Made by a program: the position numbers and the translations under genes
DNA from: Phycisphaerae bacterium
Lineage (GTDB): Bacteria; Planctomycetota; Phycisphaerae; Phycisphaerales; SM1A02
Direction: 5' to 3'
Assembly: GCA_002709295.1 (NCBI GenBank)
Contig: PAQL01000031.1
Span: forward strand, 97,769-135,938
DNA length: 38,170 nt
Shown here: in pieces, positions 31,874 to 38,170 of the stretch
Numbering within the stretch: the stretch's first letter is position 1
How the letters are laid out: the number at the start of each line of letters is the position of its first letter
The notes under the pieces: generated by a model
The model's database searches: none
What the model was told of the DNA's origin: nothing
What the model saw: only the letters and a program-made list of their open reading frames with translations

Positions 31874-32299
31874 TCAGTGCTCGCGTGCGACCGGCGCATT
31901 CGCCGCTGACCGGCGCCAGGCGATGGCCGCTATGCCAGCCCACACCAACGTGCGCAGCGTCATGGCGACCACCGTGCGTCGCTCCCAGGCGCCACCCAGA
32001 GCCACATGCACTCCGAAAGCGAGGAACACGAGTGCGGTCGCCACCGTGATGACAATCGCTAACCACGCGGCCCAGCGCCGGCGCATCCACAAGCCGACGC
32101 CGGCGACGATGTAGGCGAACCCGGCCAGAAAATTGAACCAGAGCACGAAGGGCACATAGTGGCCGGCGGCTTGGCGCGCCGCGCCGTCGACAAACAGAAC
32201 GGCGCCGCCCTCCCGAAGAGTGAGCAGACCGAAGCCGATCGCAAGCAGGGAGATCAGCCAGTGCCAGATGCTGCGTTGTGGATGAGTGGTCATCTTCAT
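31874..32299 (-). CDS. Small four-helix membrane protein of the efflux operon (141 aa)
   Basis: Start placed at 32299 (MKMTTHPQ); a second ATG two codons later is as likely. Four membrane segments (HWLISLLAIGFGLLTL; FVLWFNFLAGFAYIVAGVGL; WLAIVITVATALVFLAFGV; the last near LVWAGIAAIAW) make it an inner-membrane protein without a known motif. As the first gene of the operon after the TetR gene it may help the pump or protect the membrane; unknown. The open frame to 32524 is an unsupported extension. Confidence 0.78.
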   Translation of the reverse strand: MKMTTHPQRSIWHWLISLLAIGFGLLTLREGGAVLFVDGAARQAAGHYVPFVLWFNFLAGFAYIVAGVGLWMRRRWAAWLAIVITVATALVFLAFGVHVALGGAWERRTVVAMTLRTLVWAGIAAIAWRRSAANAPVAREH

Positions 32300-32486
32300 G
32301 GCCTTTACTTGATCGGGGAAACTCCCAGGCCTTCGTCGTCGTCGCGGCGTGCGTGTGCATTCCGCCGGGCGGTCGGGCTGAGTGTTGAATGACGCGGATT
32401 CGCGCTGGAGGCGCAACGCGATCGCATGACCGTGGTGTGCCTCTCGGCTGACCGAGGAACTGCGTGGCGGCAGGATGGAAGGCGTT

Positions 32487-33105
32487 TCATCGGGTGTGCG
32501 TGATGCCACGGAGATAGATGGCAAACACGGCTGGCGCGTCGCGGCGGATGCGTGCTACATCGCCCGCCAGCAACGACTGCATCACCAGCCATTGAATTGT
32601 GCCGATGAACAAGACGACGGCCGCGTCCACATCCAGTTCTGAATGCAGCTCGCTTCGCGCCTTAACGGCTTCGAGCAGTCGACGCAACCGCTCACCATAT
32701 TGACGGGTCAAGGTCTGCACCATTTGCTTGGGCAGGGTCTCCCCCGGCCGCTGTAATTCGCCGAAGAGCATCCTCGGCACCCCCGGGTGCTCGGCCACGA
32801 AGTCGATGTGCGTCTTGAAGATCGCTTCAAGAGCTGCGAGGGGGGGACGTAGCACCTTCTGCGGCCTTGTCTACTCGAGCGAGCAGGCGTTCCGTAACCC
32901 AGGACATCACCGCCTGCAGGATTGCGTCCTTAGTCGGGAAGTGACGGAACAATGCTCCCTGGGTCAACCCCATGCGCTGCGCGATGGCCGTGGTCGTGAT
33001 GTCGCTGGGGTTCTGTTCGGCAGCCAAGTCGACCACTGCCTCGACGGTGGCCGCGCGCCTCTCATCAGCCGGTAGATGCCTGGAGTGTCCGCTCATTGCT
33101 TGCAT
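32487..33105 (-). pseudogene. TetR/AcrR family regulator split by a frameshift in a G7 run
   Basis: The N-terminal half (33105 to 32827) has the TetR winged helix (DITTTAIAQRMGLTQGALFR, HFPTKDAILQAVMSW). The C-terminal half (from about 32846 to 32487) carries the ligand-binding domain (FKTHIDFVAEHPGVPRMLFG) in another frame. The shift is at seven Gs (32840-32846); six would restore a single protein of about 205 residues reading GATSPLAALEAIF. It lies directly upstream of the efflux operon and is its likely repressor. The break may be a real mutation, a phase-variable tract, or a sequencing error. Confidence 0.85.
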
Positions 33106-33116
33106 CCCAAAAAGTG

Positions 33117-33130
33117 AGTAATCTATTACT
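33117..33130. promoter_or_regulatory. Candidate TetR-type operator
   Basis: AGTAAT and ATTACT arms around two bases (33117-33130), 12 bp before the TetR start codon, in an AT-rich patch within GC-rich DNA. It is placed for autoregulation. Confidence 0.55.
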
Positions 33131-33379
33131 TTCTTACCACTGTGCAGCCAGACCGCAAGAGGGGAAGCACGAAAAAGAGGTCTCGATGAACAGCAGAACT
33201 GCTATCTCAGACGGCTGCCAACGGTCGATTTCTGGCGGGCGCAAACGTCGCCCTCCGCACCTCATTGGCGGAAGGGCGCCGGCACATCGCAAGCCTGGCG
33301 GGGCGTAAGTGGGCGGGATGTGGATGGAGATGCTGGCGCCCGAGAGGCCGAACCAGAAGAAGACGAACAGGAGGTGGCC

Positions 33380-34276
33380 TTGGATTTCAGATTGCTGCGC
33401 TACTTCATCGCAGTCGCGGAAGAGCTGCATCTCGCCCGCGCGGCCGAGCGTCTCGGGATCGAGCAATCTCCCGTATCGCGAGCAATGCGCGACCTGGAAA
33501 GCCAGCTTGGCGTGCAGTTGTTCGACCGCAGCACACGCCTGACGCGGCTGACCTGGGCCGGCCAGGTGTTCCTCGGCGAATGCCGGCGCGTGCAGGCCAC
33601 CGTGGAGCAGGCAGTCAAGAGCGCCAAGGCGGCGGCACAGGGCTACCAGGGCCATCTGCGCATCGCGATCTGCGACGGCCTGGCGCAGCCCCGCATCGCC
33701 ACCTTGCTGGCACGCAGCCGCGAGGAGGAGCCCGAGATGGAGATTCGCGTCTTCGAGCTGCCGTTCGCGCAGCAGCTCAAGACGCTGCACGACGATCTGC
33801 TGGACATCGGCTTTGCGTTGTCAAACGCGGTACATGATGGCCTCGTCGCCGAGCCGGTGTGGACCGATCCGCTGTCGGTGATCGTGCTCGCACGCCACCC
33901 CTTGCTGGCACACGTGCAGGTGCCGCTGGCCGAAGCCCTGAAGTTCCCGCTGGTTCTGTGCCATCCCGAATCGGGATCGGGCTGCCGCCATCAGATTCAA
34001 GCGCTGCTGCAGGACGCAGGCACGCCGCTCAAGCTGGTCGATGAAGTGACCAGCCTGGGCGTGATGCTGACCCTGGTCGGTGCCGGCTACGGCATCGGCT
34101 TCGCCATCGCCTCGCAGGTGCAGACGCTACAGCGCCCGGACATCTCCATTCGTCCCTTGGCCGGCAGCCCACCGGTGCTCTCTACCTACCTGCTGCGCCG
34201 CCGGGGCGAACCCTCGGAGCCCATGAAGCGGTTCATCGAGCGGGCGAAAGGCGGGCGGGACCGGGCCTGTCGATGA
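33380..34276 (+). CDS. LysR family transcriptional regulator
   Basis: 298 residues with a TTG start at 33380 (LDFRLLRYFIAVAEEL), because AGGAGG lies 5 nt upstream and the homologous LysR gene at 19969 begins at the same residue; the ATG at 33320 would add 20 unrelated residues. HTH at about 1-60 (ARAAERLGIEQSPVSRAMRD); effector domain with LRIAICDGLAQPRIATLLAR and VEIRVFELPFAQQL-like text. Same subfamily as the LysR at 19058. It is the only intact plus-strand gene of the cargo and faces away from the efflux operon, next to the ICE border. Confidence 0.93.
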   Translation: MDFRLLRYFIAVAEELHLARAAERLGIEQSPVSRAMRDLESQLGVQLFDRSTRLTRLTWAGQVFLGECRRVQATVEQAVKSAKAAAQGYQGHLRIAICDGLAQPRIATLLARSREEEPEMEIRVFELPFAQQLKTLHDDLLDIGFALSNAVHDGLVAEPVWTDPLSVIVLARHPLLAHVQVPLAEALKFPLVLCHPESGSGCRHQIQALLQDAGTPLKLVDEVTSLGVMLTLVGAGYGIGFAIASQVQTLQRPDISIRPLAGSPPVLSTYLLRRRGEPSEPMKRFIERAKGGRDRACR

Positions 34277-34524
34277 TGAGTCAATCCTTTGAGGACGCAG
34301 CTCACCTGTCCGTAGCGGCCTGTGGCGTGATGTGCCAGTAGACAGATAGACTTCCGAATGAAATCCGATGCTCTGGCTGTTGATGGATGTGCTTGGCTCG
34401 CTTTGGATCACCCGCAACGGCCTGCGTTGACCAGGCCGAAGACTTGAGTCCACAATCGAGTCCATTCCGTGACGCTTGGATCGGAAAAAACGTTCGTAAT
34501 AAACGAGTTAGCGACCGGGTGCTG
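34277..34524. other. ICE end region, gene-free
   Basis: No gene. AT content rises toward 34490-34515, where AACGTTCGT and AAACGAGTT form an imperfect inverted repeat near the candidate attachment site. Repeated GAGTCCA words (near 34447 and 34460) are also present. Such ends often hold integrase or excisionase arm sites; none can be assigned. Confidence 0.4.
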
Positions 34525-34542
34525 TTCCCTTCGCCCGCTCCA
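34525..34542 (+). other. Candidate ICE attachment site (tRNA-Gly 3'-end sequence)
   Basis: TTCCCTTCGCCCGCTCCA matches the 3' end pattern of bacterial tRNA-Gly genes (T-stem half, acceptor half and discriminator-CCA). The upstream bases do not complete a tRNA: no T-loop GTTCGA, anticodon arm or D-arm is present. An intrinsic terminator follows at once. ICEs of the clc/PAGI-2 type insert into tRNA-Gly 3' ends, leaving an 18-bp copy at the far end. It separates ICE-type from chromosome-type genes. Confidence 0.7.
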
Positions 34543-34555
34543 GATACCGCACGTT

Positions 34556-34581
34556 AAAGCCCTGTTTTTACAGGGCTTTTT
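34556..34581 (+). terminator. Intrinsic terminator beyond the attachment site
   Basis: AAAGCCCTGT / ACAGGGCTTT stem, 4-nt loop, then a U run. Likely the original terminator of the tRNA-Gly transcript, left behind after ICE insertion. Confidence 0.85.
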
Positions 34582-34755
34582 CGTTTGGCCCGAACGACTT
34601 TCGGCCCAGCCGTGGCTACTCGCGAGCTGCCAGCCCTCCTGGCGGCCTCCGTCCTTTTCGGCGCTTGCGCGTCGACGGTTGTGCCAATCCATCGAACCGA
34701 ACCGTACCTCACCGCGTCCCACTGAAAAGCCTATTGGCAGACCCGGAGGGTGAGC

Positions 34756-35568
34756 ATGCAGGTAACCAGAGGCGTCGTCTGGCTGGCGCGTAGCGGTTAT
34801 GCGGCGCGTGGGCTGGTGTATGGCATCGTTGCTTTTTTCGCGGCTTTGGCGGCGCTTGGCGCGGCCCGCACAGTGGATACCAAGGGCGCCATCGAGGAGC
34901 TGCTGACGCAGCCGTTCGGTGCCGTGCTGCTTTGGCTGGTGGCTATCGGTCTGTTTGCGCATGTCGCCTGGCGGCTGACACAAGGTCTTGGCGATACCGA
35001 TCGACATGGCGACGATGCCAAGGGGCTGTTGATTCGTGGCGGATTGCTGGGCAGTGCCGTCGTCAATCTGCTGCTGGCGCTGTTCACGCTGGGATTGATC
35101 AGCGGCCTGGACAGCTTGTCTGGCGGCAGCGGTTCGGGGGGAAGCGCTGAGGCCGACGCGCTGCAGCGTTTTCTCGGCCTACAGCATGCGCGCTGGCTGG
35201 TGTACCTGGCAGCGCTGATACCGCTCGGAGCCGGCATCGCTCATCTGGTCAAGGCCTGGCGGGCGAAGTTCGAGCGTTACTTTCAGTGCGACGAGCAAAC
35301 CATGCGCGTGGTGCGGCCAATATCGCGCATCGGCCTGGCGGCACGCGGCTGCGTGCTGCTGATCATTGCCGCGTTGCTGCTGACCGGCGGCAGCCGATAC
35401 AGCCCGACCGATCCGCCCGGGGTCAAGCAAGCCCTCGAAACGCTACAGCAGTTGCCCGCCGGGGAAAGTCTGCTGTTGGCAATTGCAGCGGGGCTGTTCG
35501 CCTTCGCGCTGTACAGCGTCGCCGAAGCCTGCTGGCGGCGAATCGATCTGTCGGAGGTGCTCGACTGA
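34756..35568 (+). CDS. DUF1206 family membrane protein
   Basis: 270 residues; ATG at 34756 with GGAGG 6 nt upstream (a GTG at 34750 is too close to it). Three tandem copies of the DUF1206 unit, each with two membrane segments: GLVYGIVAFFAALAALGA / VLLWLVAIGLFAHVAWRL; then GLLGSAVVNLLLALFTLGL / LVYLAALIPLGAGIAHLV; then GCVLLIIAALLLTGG / LLLAIAAGLFAFALYSV. An inner-membrane protein of unknown function, common in pseudomonads and actinobacteria. First chromosomal gene beyond the ICE border. Confidence 0.92.
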   Translation: MQVTRGVVWLARSGYAARGLVYGIVAFFAALAALGAARTVDTKGAIEELLTQPFGAVLLWLVAIGLFAHVAWRLTQGLGDTDRHGDDAKGLLIRGGLLGSAVVNLLLALFTLGLISGLDSLSGGSGSGGSAEADALQRFLGLQHARWLVYLAALIPLGAGIAHLVKAWRAKFERYFQCDEQTMRVVRPISRIGLAARGCVLLIIAALLLTGGSRYSPTDPPGVKQALETLQQLPAGESLLLAIAAGLFAFALYSVAEACWRRIDLSEVLD

Positions 35569-35633
35569 AGGGTTCGCCGCTGGAGCGCCGGGAGGCCAAG
35601 GCCAGCATTCGACCCTGGCCTGGCCCGATCGCC

Positions 35634-37646
35634 TCAGAAGTTCAGCCGTACGCCGACCGTCAGGTTGCGCCCGGGTAGCAACACCTCATCCTTGATGAAG
35701 GAAGTGTGCTGGCGAGCCTTCTCGTCGAGCAGGTTGCTGCCTTTGAGATACAGCAGAAAATCCGCCTCGTTGAACGAGCCGTGGTAGCCAAGGCCGGCCG
35801 CCAGCATGTTATAGCCACCGGTTTCGGTCTCATGATCGGCCAAGCGGTCCTGACGCTGAACGCGGTAGAGCTCGAGCAGGCCATCGAGCGCAGGCGTGAG
35901 GCGTTGGTCGAGCCGTATACCGAGTCGATCGGCTGGCATCCTCGGCAGATCATCTCCTCCTTTGCGCAACTCGCCGCGCACGTGGTCGCCGAACAGGGTG
36001 AACGCAGTGGCGTCGCTGGCCTGGAAGCGCACCTCCCCTTCCGCACCGGTGAGCACGGCGTCCTGCTGGCGATACGCGATCTCGCGGTAGCCGCCGCCGA
36101 TATCGTTGCCGGTGTCGGCGGCGTAGATGAAGTCGTTCACCTCGTTGCGGAACAGGCTCAGGCTGAAGGTCGTGCGGCCGGCGAACTTGCGCAGGGTGAG
36201 CTCGGCATTGTGCGAGGTTTCTTCCTTTAGCTCGACGTTGCCCAGTTCGACGGTACGGGTCGCCGCGTGAGGACCGTTGGCGTATAGCTCTTCGGCCGTC
36301 GGCAGGCGTTGCGAGCGCGACAGCGCAAAGCCCAGCGAATACTGCGGAGCAAAGGTCCAGACCGCACCGGCGGACATCGAGGTGCCGCTGTGATCGGTAT
36401 CCGGGCGGCCATTGGCATCGATGTCCTGCCATTCGTGGCGCAGGCCGAGCTCGTAGCGCCAGGCGCCGGCGGTGTATTCCTCGAGCAGGAACAAGCCGTG
36501 GTTGCGGGTCAGGGTCTGCGGCACGTAGGCCTCTTCGCCGAGGGCTTCGAAGTCGCGCCGCTGGGTCTGCGCGCCGAGCACACCGCGCCAGCCGAACAGC
36601 GGCTGATGGGTCAGTTCCAGGCGCGCGTCGGTGGCATCGTTGTTGAAGCGGGTGCCCACTTCACCACCTTCGATTTCCTTGTGCTGATAGTCGCTGTGGC
36701 CGACACGCAGCCGCGCCAGTTCGAAGCCCGGCAGCGGATCGCTCAGCTCGCCACGCAGATCCCAGCGCTTCTGACGCATGTCGACATAAGGCACGCCGCC
36801 ATGTTCGTGCTCGTGATCATCGTCGTGGTCATCGTGACCGCCGCAATGCCAGTCGCTGCCGTGGGTGTGGCAATCGGCGTGCTCGTGGGCCAGCAGCCCG
36901 TAACGGTTGTTCTGCTCACCGTAGGCAGCGCCGATGTAGCCGCGCTCGCCGATGAAGCTGGCGCCCAGGTTGAAGCTGTCGGTGTCGTTGTAGGAGCCTT
37001 CCTGCTTGTCTGGCGAACCGGGGATTTCATAAGGGTCGGCCTGGCGCTTGGTGCCCTCGGCGCGGACGGCGAAGTGGCCGCTGCCGGCGGTGATGCCGAA
37101 CACCCCGGCACCTTCGTTGGCGACGCTGTTGGTGCGCAGTTCCAGCTCGCCTTCGTAGCCCTTCTCCGGCACGTGGATGGGGATCTTCTTGTCGATCACG
37201 TTGACTACCCCGCCGATGGCGCCGCCACCGTAGAGCAGCGTCGCCGGGCCCTTGAGCACCTCGATGCGCTCGGCCAGTAGCGGCTCGCTGGTCACCGCGT
37301 GGTCGGGGCTGATGGTGGAAGCGTCGAGCAGCTCGACGCCATCGCTCAGCACCTTGACCCGTGCGCCATCCAGCCCGCGGATCACTGGTCGCGCCGCGCC
37401 GGCGCCGAAGCTGCTGGAGCGCACGCCCGGCAGATGATCGAGCGTCTCGCCCAATGTCGCCTCGCGCCGCAGCACCAGTTCATCGCCCTCGACCACCTGA
37501 GCAGCGGTGGTCATTGCCTCGCGGGCACTGCCCAAGGCGCTCGCGCTGACGACCACCGGCGGCAGCTCGACCGGCTCGCTAGCCTGTGCGCACGGAAATG
37601 CGACCAGCCCGAGGGCCAGTGCAAGCGGGTTCTTTTTCGGATGCAT
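35634..37646 (-). CDS. TonB-dependent receptor with His-rich loop, probable zinc receptor (ZnuD-like)
   Basis: 670 residues from an ATG at 37646 with AGGAGA upstream; the frame to 37709 lacks a ribosome site. Signal peptide (about 7-22), TonB-box-like VELPPVVVSAS, plug domain (LGETLDHLPGVRSSSFGAGA, VIRGLDGARVKVLSDGVELL, VLKGPATLLYGGGAIGGVVN), then a 22-strand barrel ending VGVRLNF with the C-terminal Phe. An extracellular loop at about 254-282 has ten histidines in 29 residues, the mark of zinc receptors such as ZnuD. A Zur-box-like repeat lies 84 bp upstream. It likely imports zinc across the outer membrane. Confidence 0.92.
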   Translation of the reverse strand: MHPKKNPLALALGLVAFPCAQASEPVELPPVVVSASALGSAREAMTTAAQVVEGDELVLRREATLGETLDHLPGVRSSSFGAGAARPVIRGLDGARVKVLSDGVELLDASTISPDHAVTSEPLLAERIEVLKGPATLLYGGGAIGGVVNVIDKKIPIHVPEKGYEGELELRTNSVANEGAGVFGITAGSGHFAVRAEGTKRQADPYEIPGSPDKQEGSYNDTDSFNLGASFIGERGYIGAAYGEQNNRYGLLAHEHADCHTHGSDWHCGGHDDHDDDHEHEHGGVPYVDMRQKRWDLRGELSDPLPGFELARLRVGHSDYQHKEIEGGEVGTRFNNDATDARLELTHQPLFGWRGVLGAQTQRRDFEALGEEAYVPQTLTRNHGLFLLEEYTAGAWRYELGLRHEWQDIDANGRPDTDHSGTSMSAGAVWTFAPQYSLGFALSRSQRLPTAEELYANGPHAATRTVELGNVELKEETSHNAELTLRKFAGRTTFSLSLFRNEVNDFIYAADTGNDIGGGYREIAYRQQDAVLTGAEGEVRFQASDATAFTLFGDHVRGELRKGGDDLPRMPADRLGIRLDQRLTPALDGLLELYRVQRQDRLADHETETGGYNMLAAGLGYHGSFNEADFLLYLKGSNLLDEKARQHTSFIKDEVLLPGRNLTVGVRLNF

Positions 37647-37729
37647 GCGACTCTCCTGTCGTTTCGAAAACTGCGAGGCGACCAGCGCAACGAAGTGGGT
37701 GGTCGGCAAGAGGGCCGGAAATCTAACAT

Positions 37730-37742
37730 GTTATATCGTAAC
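37730..37742. promoter_or_regulatory. Candidate Zur box between the receptor and DUF3203-like genes
   Basis: GTTATATCGTAAC has GTTA / TAAC arms and the AT-rich spacing of Zur sites in pseudomonads (GTTATANNNTATAAC-like). It is positioned to control the receptor gene, and perhaps the divergent gene. Confidence 0.6.
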
Positions 37743-37832
37743 GTTTAAGGCTTTTTTCCCCTGGATGGATCGCATTGCCCGCTCGGCAGGTCTGAATTGC
37801 AGAACCGTCGAGAACCCAGAGGAGGCATGGCC

Positions 37833-38057
37833 ATGGCAATCGAAATCGATACCACGAGCGGCACTTGCGTCATCACGGTGGATGGCCAGCCGCACCGCGG
37901 GGCGATCATGGATGCGCGCATCACCACCGATCCGCAGGCGCGGATGTCCGAACTGCACTTGGACGGGCATCGGGTGCATGTGCCCGAGGACGAGGCCGAA
38001 CACCTGATCGCCGCCGGCGCGACCGATGATCGCTCCAACCTGATCGCCGACGACTGA
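37833..38057 (+). CDS. DUF3203-like small protein
   Basis: 74 residues; ATG at 37833 with GAGGAGG 7 nt upstream (an ATG at 37827 is too close to it). The acidic, beta-rich chain (IEIDTTSGTCVITVDG, HLDGHRVHVPEDEAEHLIAA, then GATDDRSNLIADD) resembles the small DUF3203 proteins of Pseudomonas; the family assignment is by memory of the pattern. No signal or membrane segment. Divergent from the zinc receptor. Confidence 0.72.
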   Translation: MAIEIDTTSGTCVITVDGQPHRGAIMDARITTDPQARMSELHLDGHRVHVPEDEAEHLIAAGATDDRSNLIADD

Positions 38058-38077
38058 CGAAACGAAAAAAGCCCCGC

Positions 38078-38170
38078 CAACAGACTGTGTGAAAACCTAG
38101 CAATCTGCGGCGCGGTTTAAGAAAATGCCCCGTATCGAAAGATCCGGGGCATTTTTCGTTATGGCGTACA
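38078..38170. mobile_element. Probable end of an insertion sequence (body beyond window)
   Basis: After the DUF3203-like gene a terminator starts (AAAAAAGCCCCGCC, 38065-38078) but its right arm is missing: the sequence changes at once to AACAGACTGTGTGAAAACC, a terminal-repeat-like start seen in several IS families. Further in, ATGCCCCGTATC / GATCCGGGGCAT with A and U flanks (about 38124-38157) is an intrinsic terminator that could end a transposase gene running leftward from outside. Confidence 0.5.

Noticed and set aside
34511-34542. Complete tRNA-Gly gene
   Set aside because: Only the 3' end fits; there is no T-loop GTTCGA, anticodon arm or D-arm upstream.
1-38170. CRISPR array
   Set aside because: No run of evenly spaced direct repeats of 24-40 bases was seen; the recurrent elements are dispersed leaders and palindromes.

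Overview
The window reads as one end of a GC-rich, gammaproteobacterial integrative and conjugative element (ICE) of the clc / PAGI-2 / PFGI-1 type, its cargo, and a short stretch of host chromosome beyond a candidate attachment site. Most of the first 18.5 kb encodes proteins recognisable from that ICE family: DUF6094 methyltransferase, DUF3275, STY4534/DUF3577, DUF3085, TopB, SSB, DUF3158, PFL_4669, STY4528, DUF2857, ParB, ParA and AlpA. The flanking chromosomal genes (DUF1206, a His-rich zinc-type TonB receptor, a DUF3203-like small protein) suggest Pseudomonas or Stutzerimonas. That host assignment is inference.

Layout. (1) 1-7646, minus strand: eight small, mostly uncharacterised ICE genes. 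Almost every spacer holds a GC-rich stem-loop 15-60 nt before a strong AGGAG site, and three leaders carry an additional ~75-nt three-hairpin repeat. A 780-bp gene-free structured stretch follows topB. (2) 7647-17623, minus strand: DNA maintenance module, transcribed as alpA, parA, a HicA-like small gene, parB, DUF2857, STY4528, LOTUS-domain gene, PFL_4669, DUF3158, ssb, topB. Many of these genes overlap by a few bases. Near-identical 21-bp inverted repeats (arms AGCTATCCCC / GGGGATAGCT) precede three transcription blocks, and an iteron-like, locally AT-rich patch lies inside the STY4528 gene. (3) 17748-18503: an unknown ICE gene, then about 550 bp without a convincing gene.

(4) 19058-34276: cargo. 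Three LysR regulators of one subfamily are present, one of them decayed. Between them lies a long minus-strand operon: small membrane protein, HlyD adaptor, double-NBD ABC ATPase, two ABC-2 permeases, outer-membrane channel, DUF2892 protein, MBL/beta-CASP hydrolase, LOG-family protein, LpxR-like lipid A deacylase and cytochrome c'. It sits downstream of a TetR gene broken by one extra G in a G7 run. Many junctions are ATGA overlaps, so the efflux pump and the envelope/nucleotide enzymes appear to be expressed together. (5) 34525-34542 resembles the 3' end of a tRNA-Gly gene and is followed by an intrinsic terminator, as expected for the ICE end distal to the integrase. (6) 34756 onward: chromosome, with DUF1206, a ZnuD-like receptor behind a candidate Zur box, a DUF3203-like gene, and a terminator apparently cut by the end of an insertion sequence at about 38080.

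The most novel-looking material is RNA- or DNA-level: the repeated multi-hairpin leaders, the shared spacer stem-loops, the 21-bp operator-like palindromes and the iterons inside the STY4528 gene.
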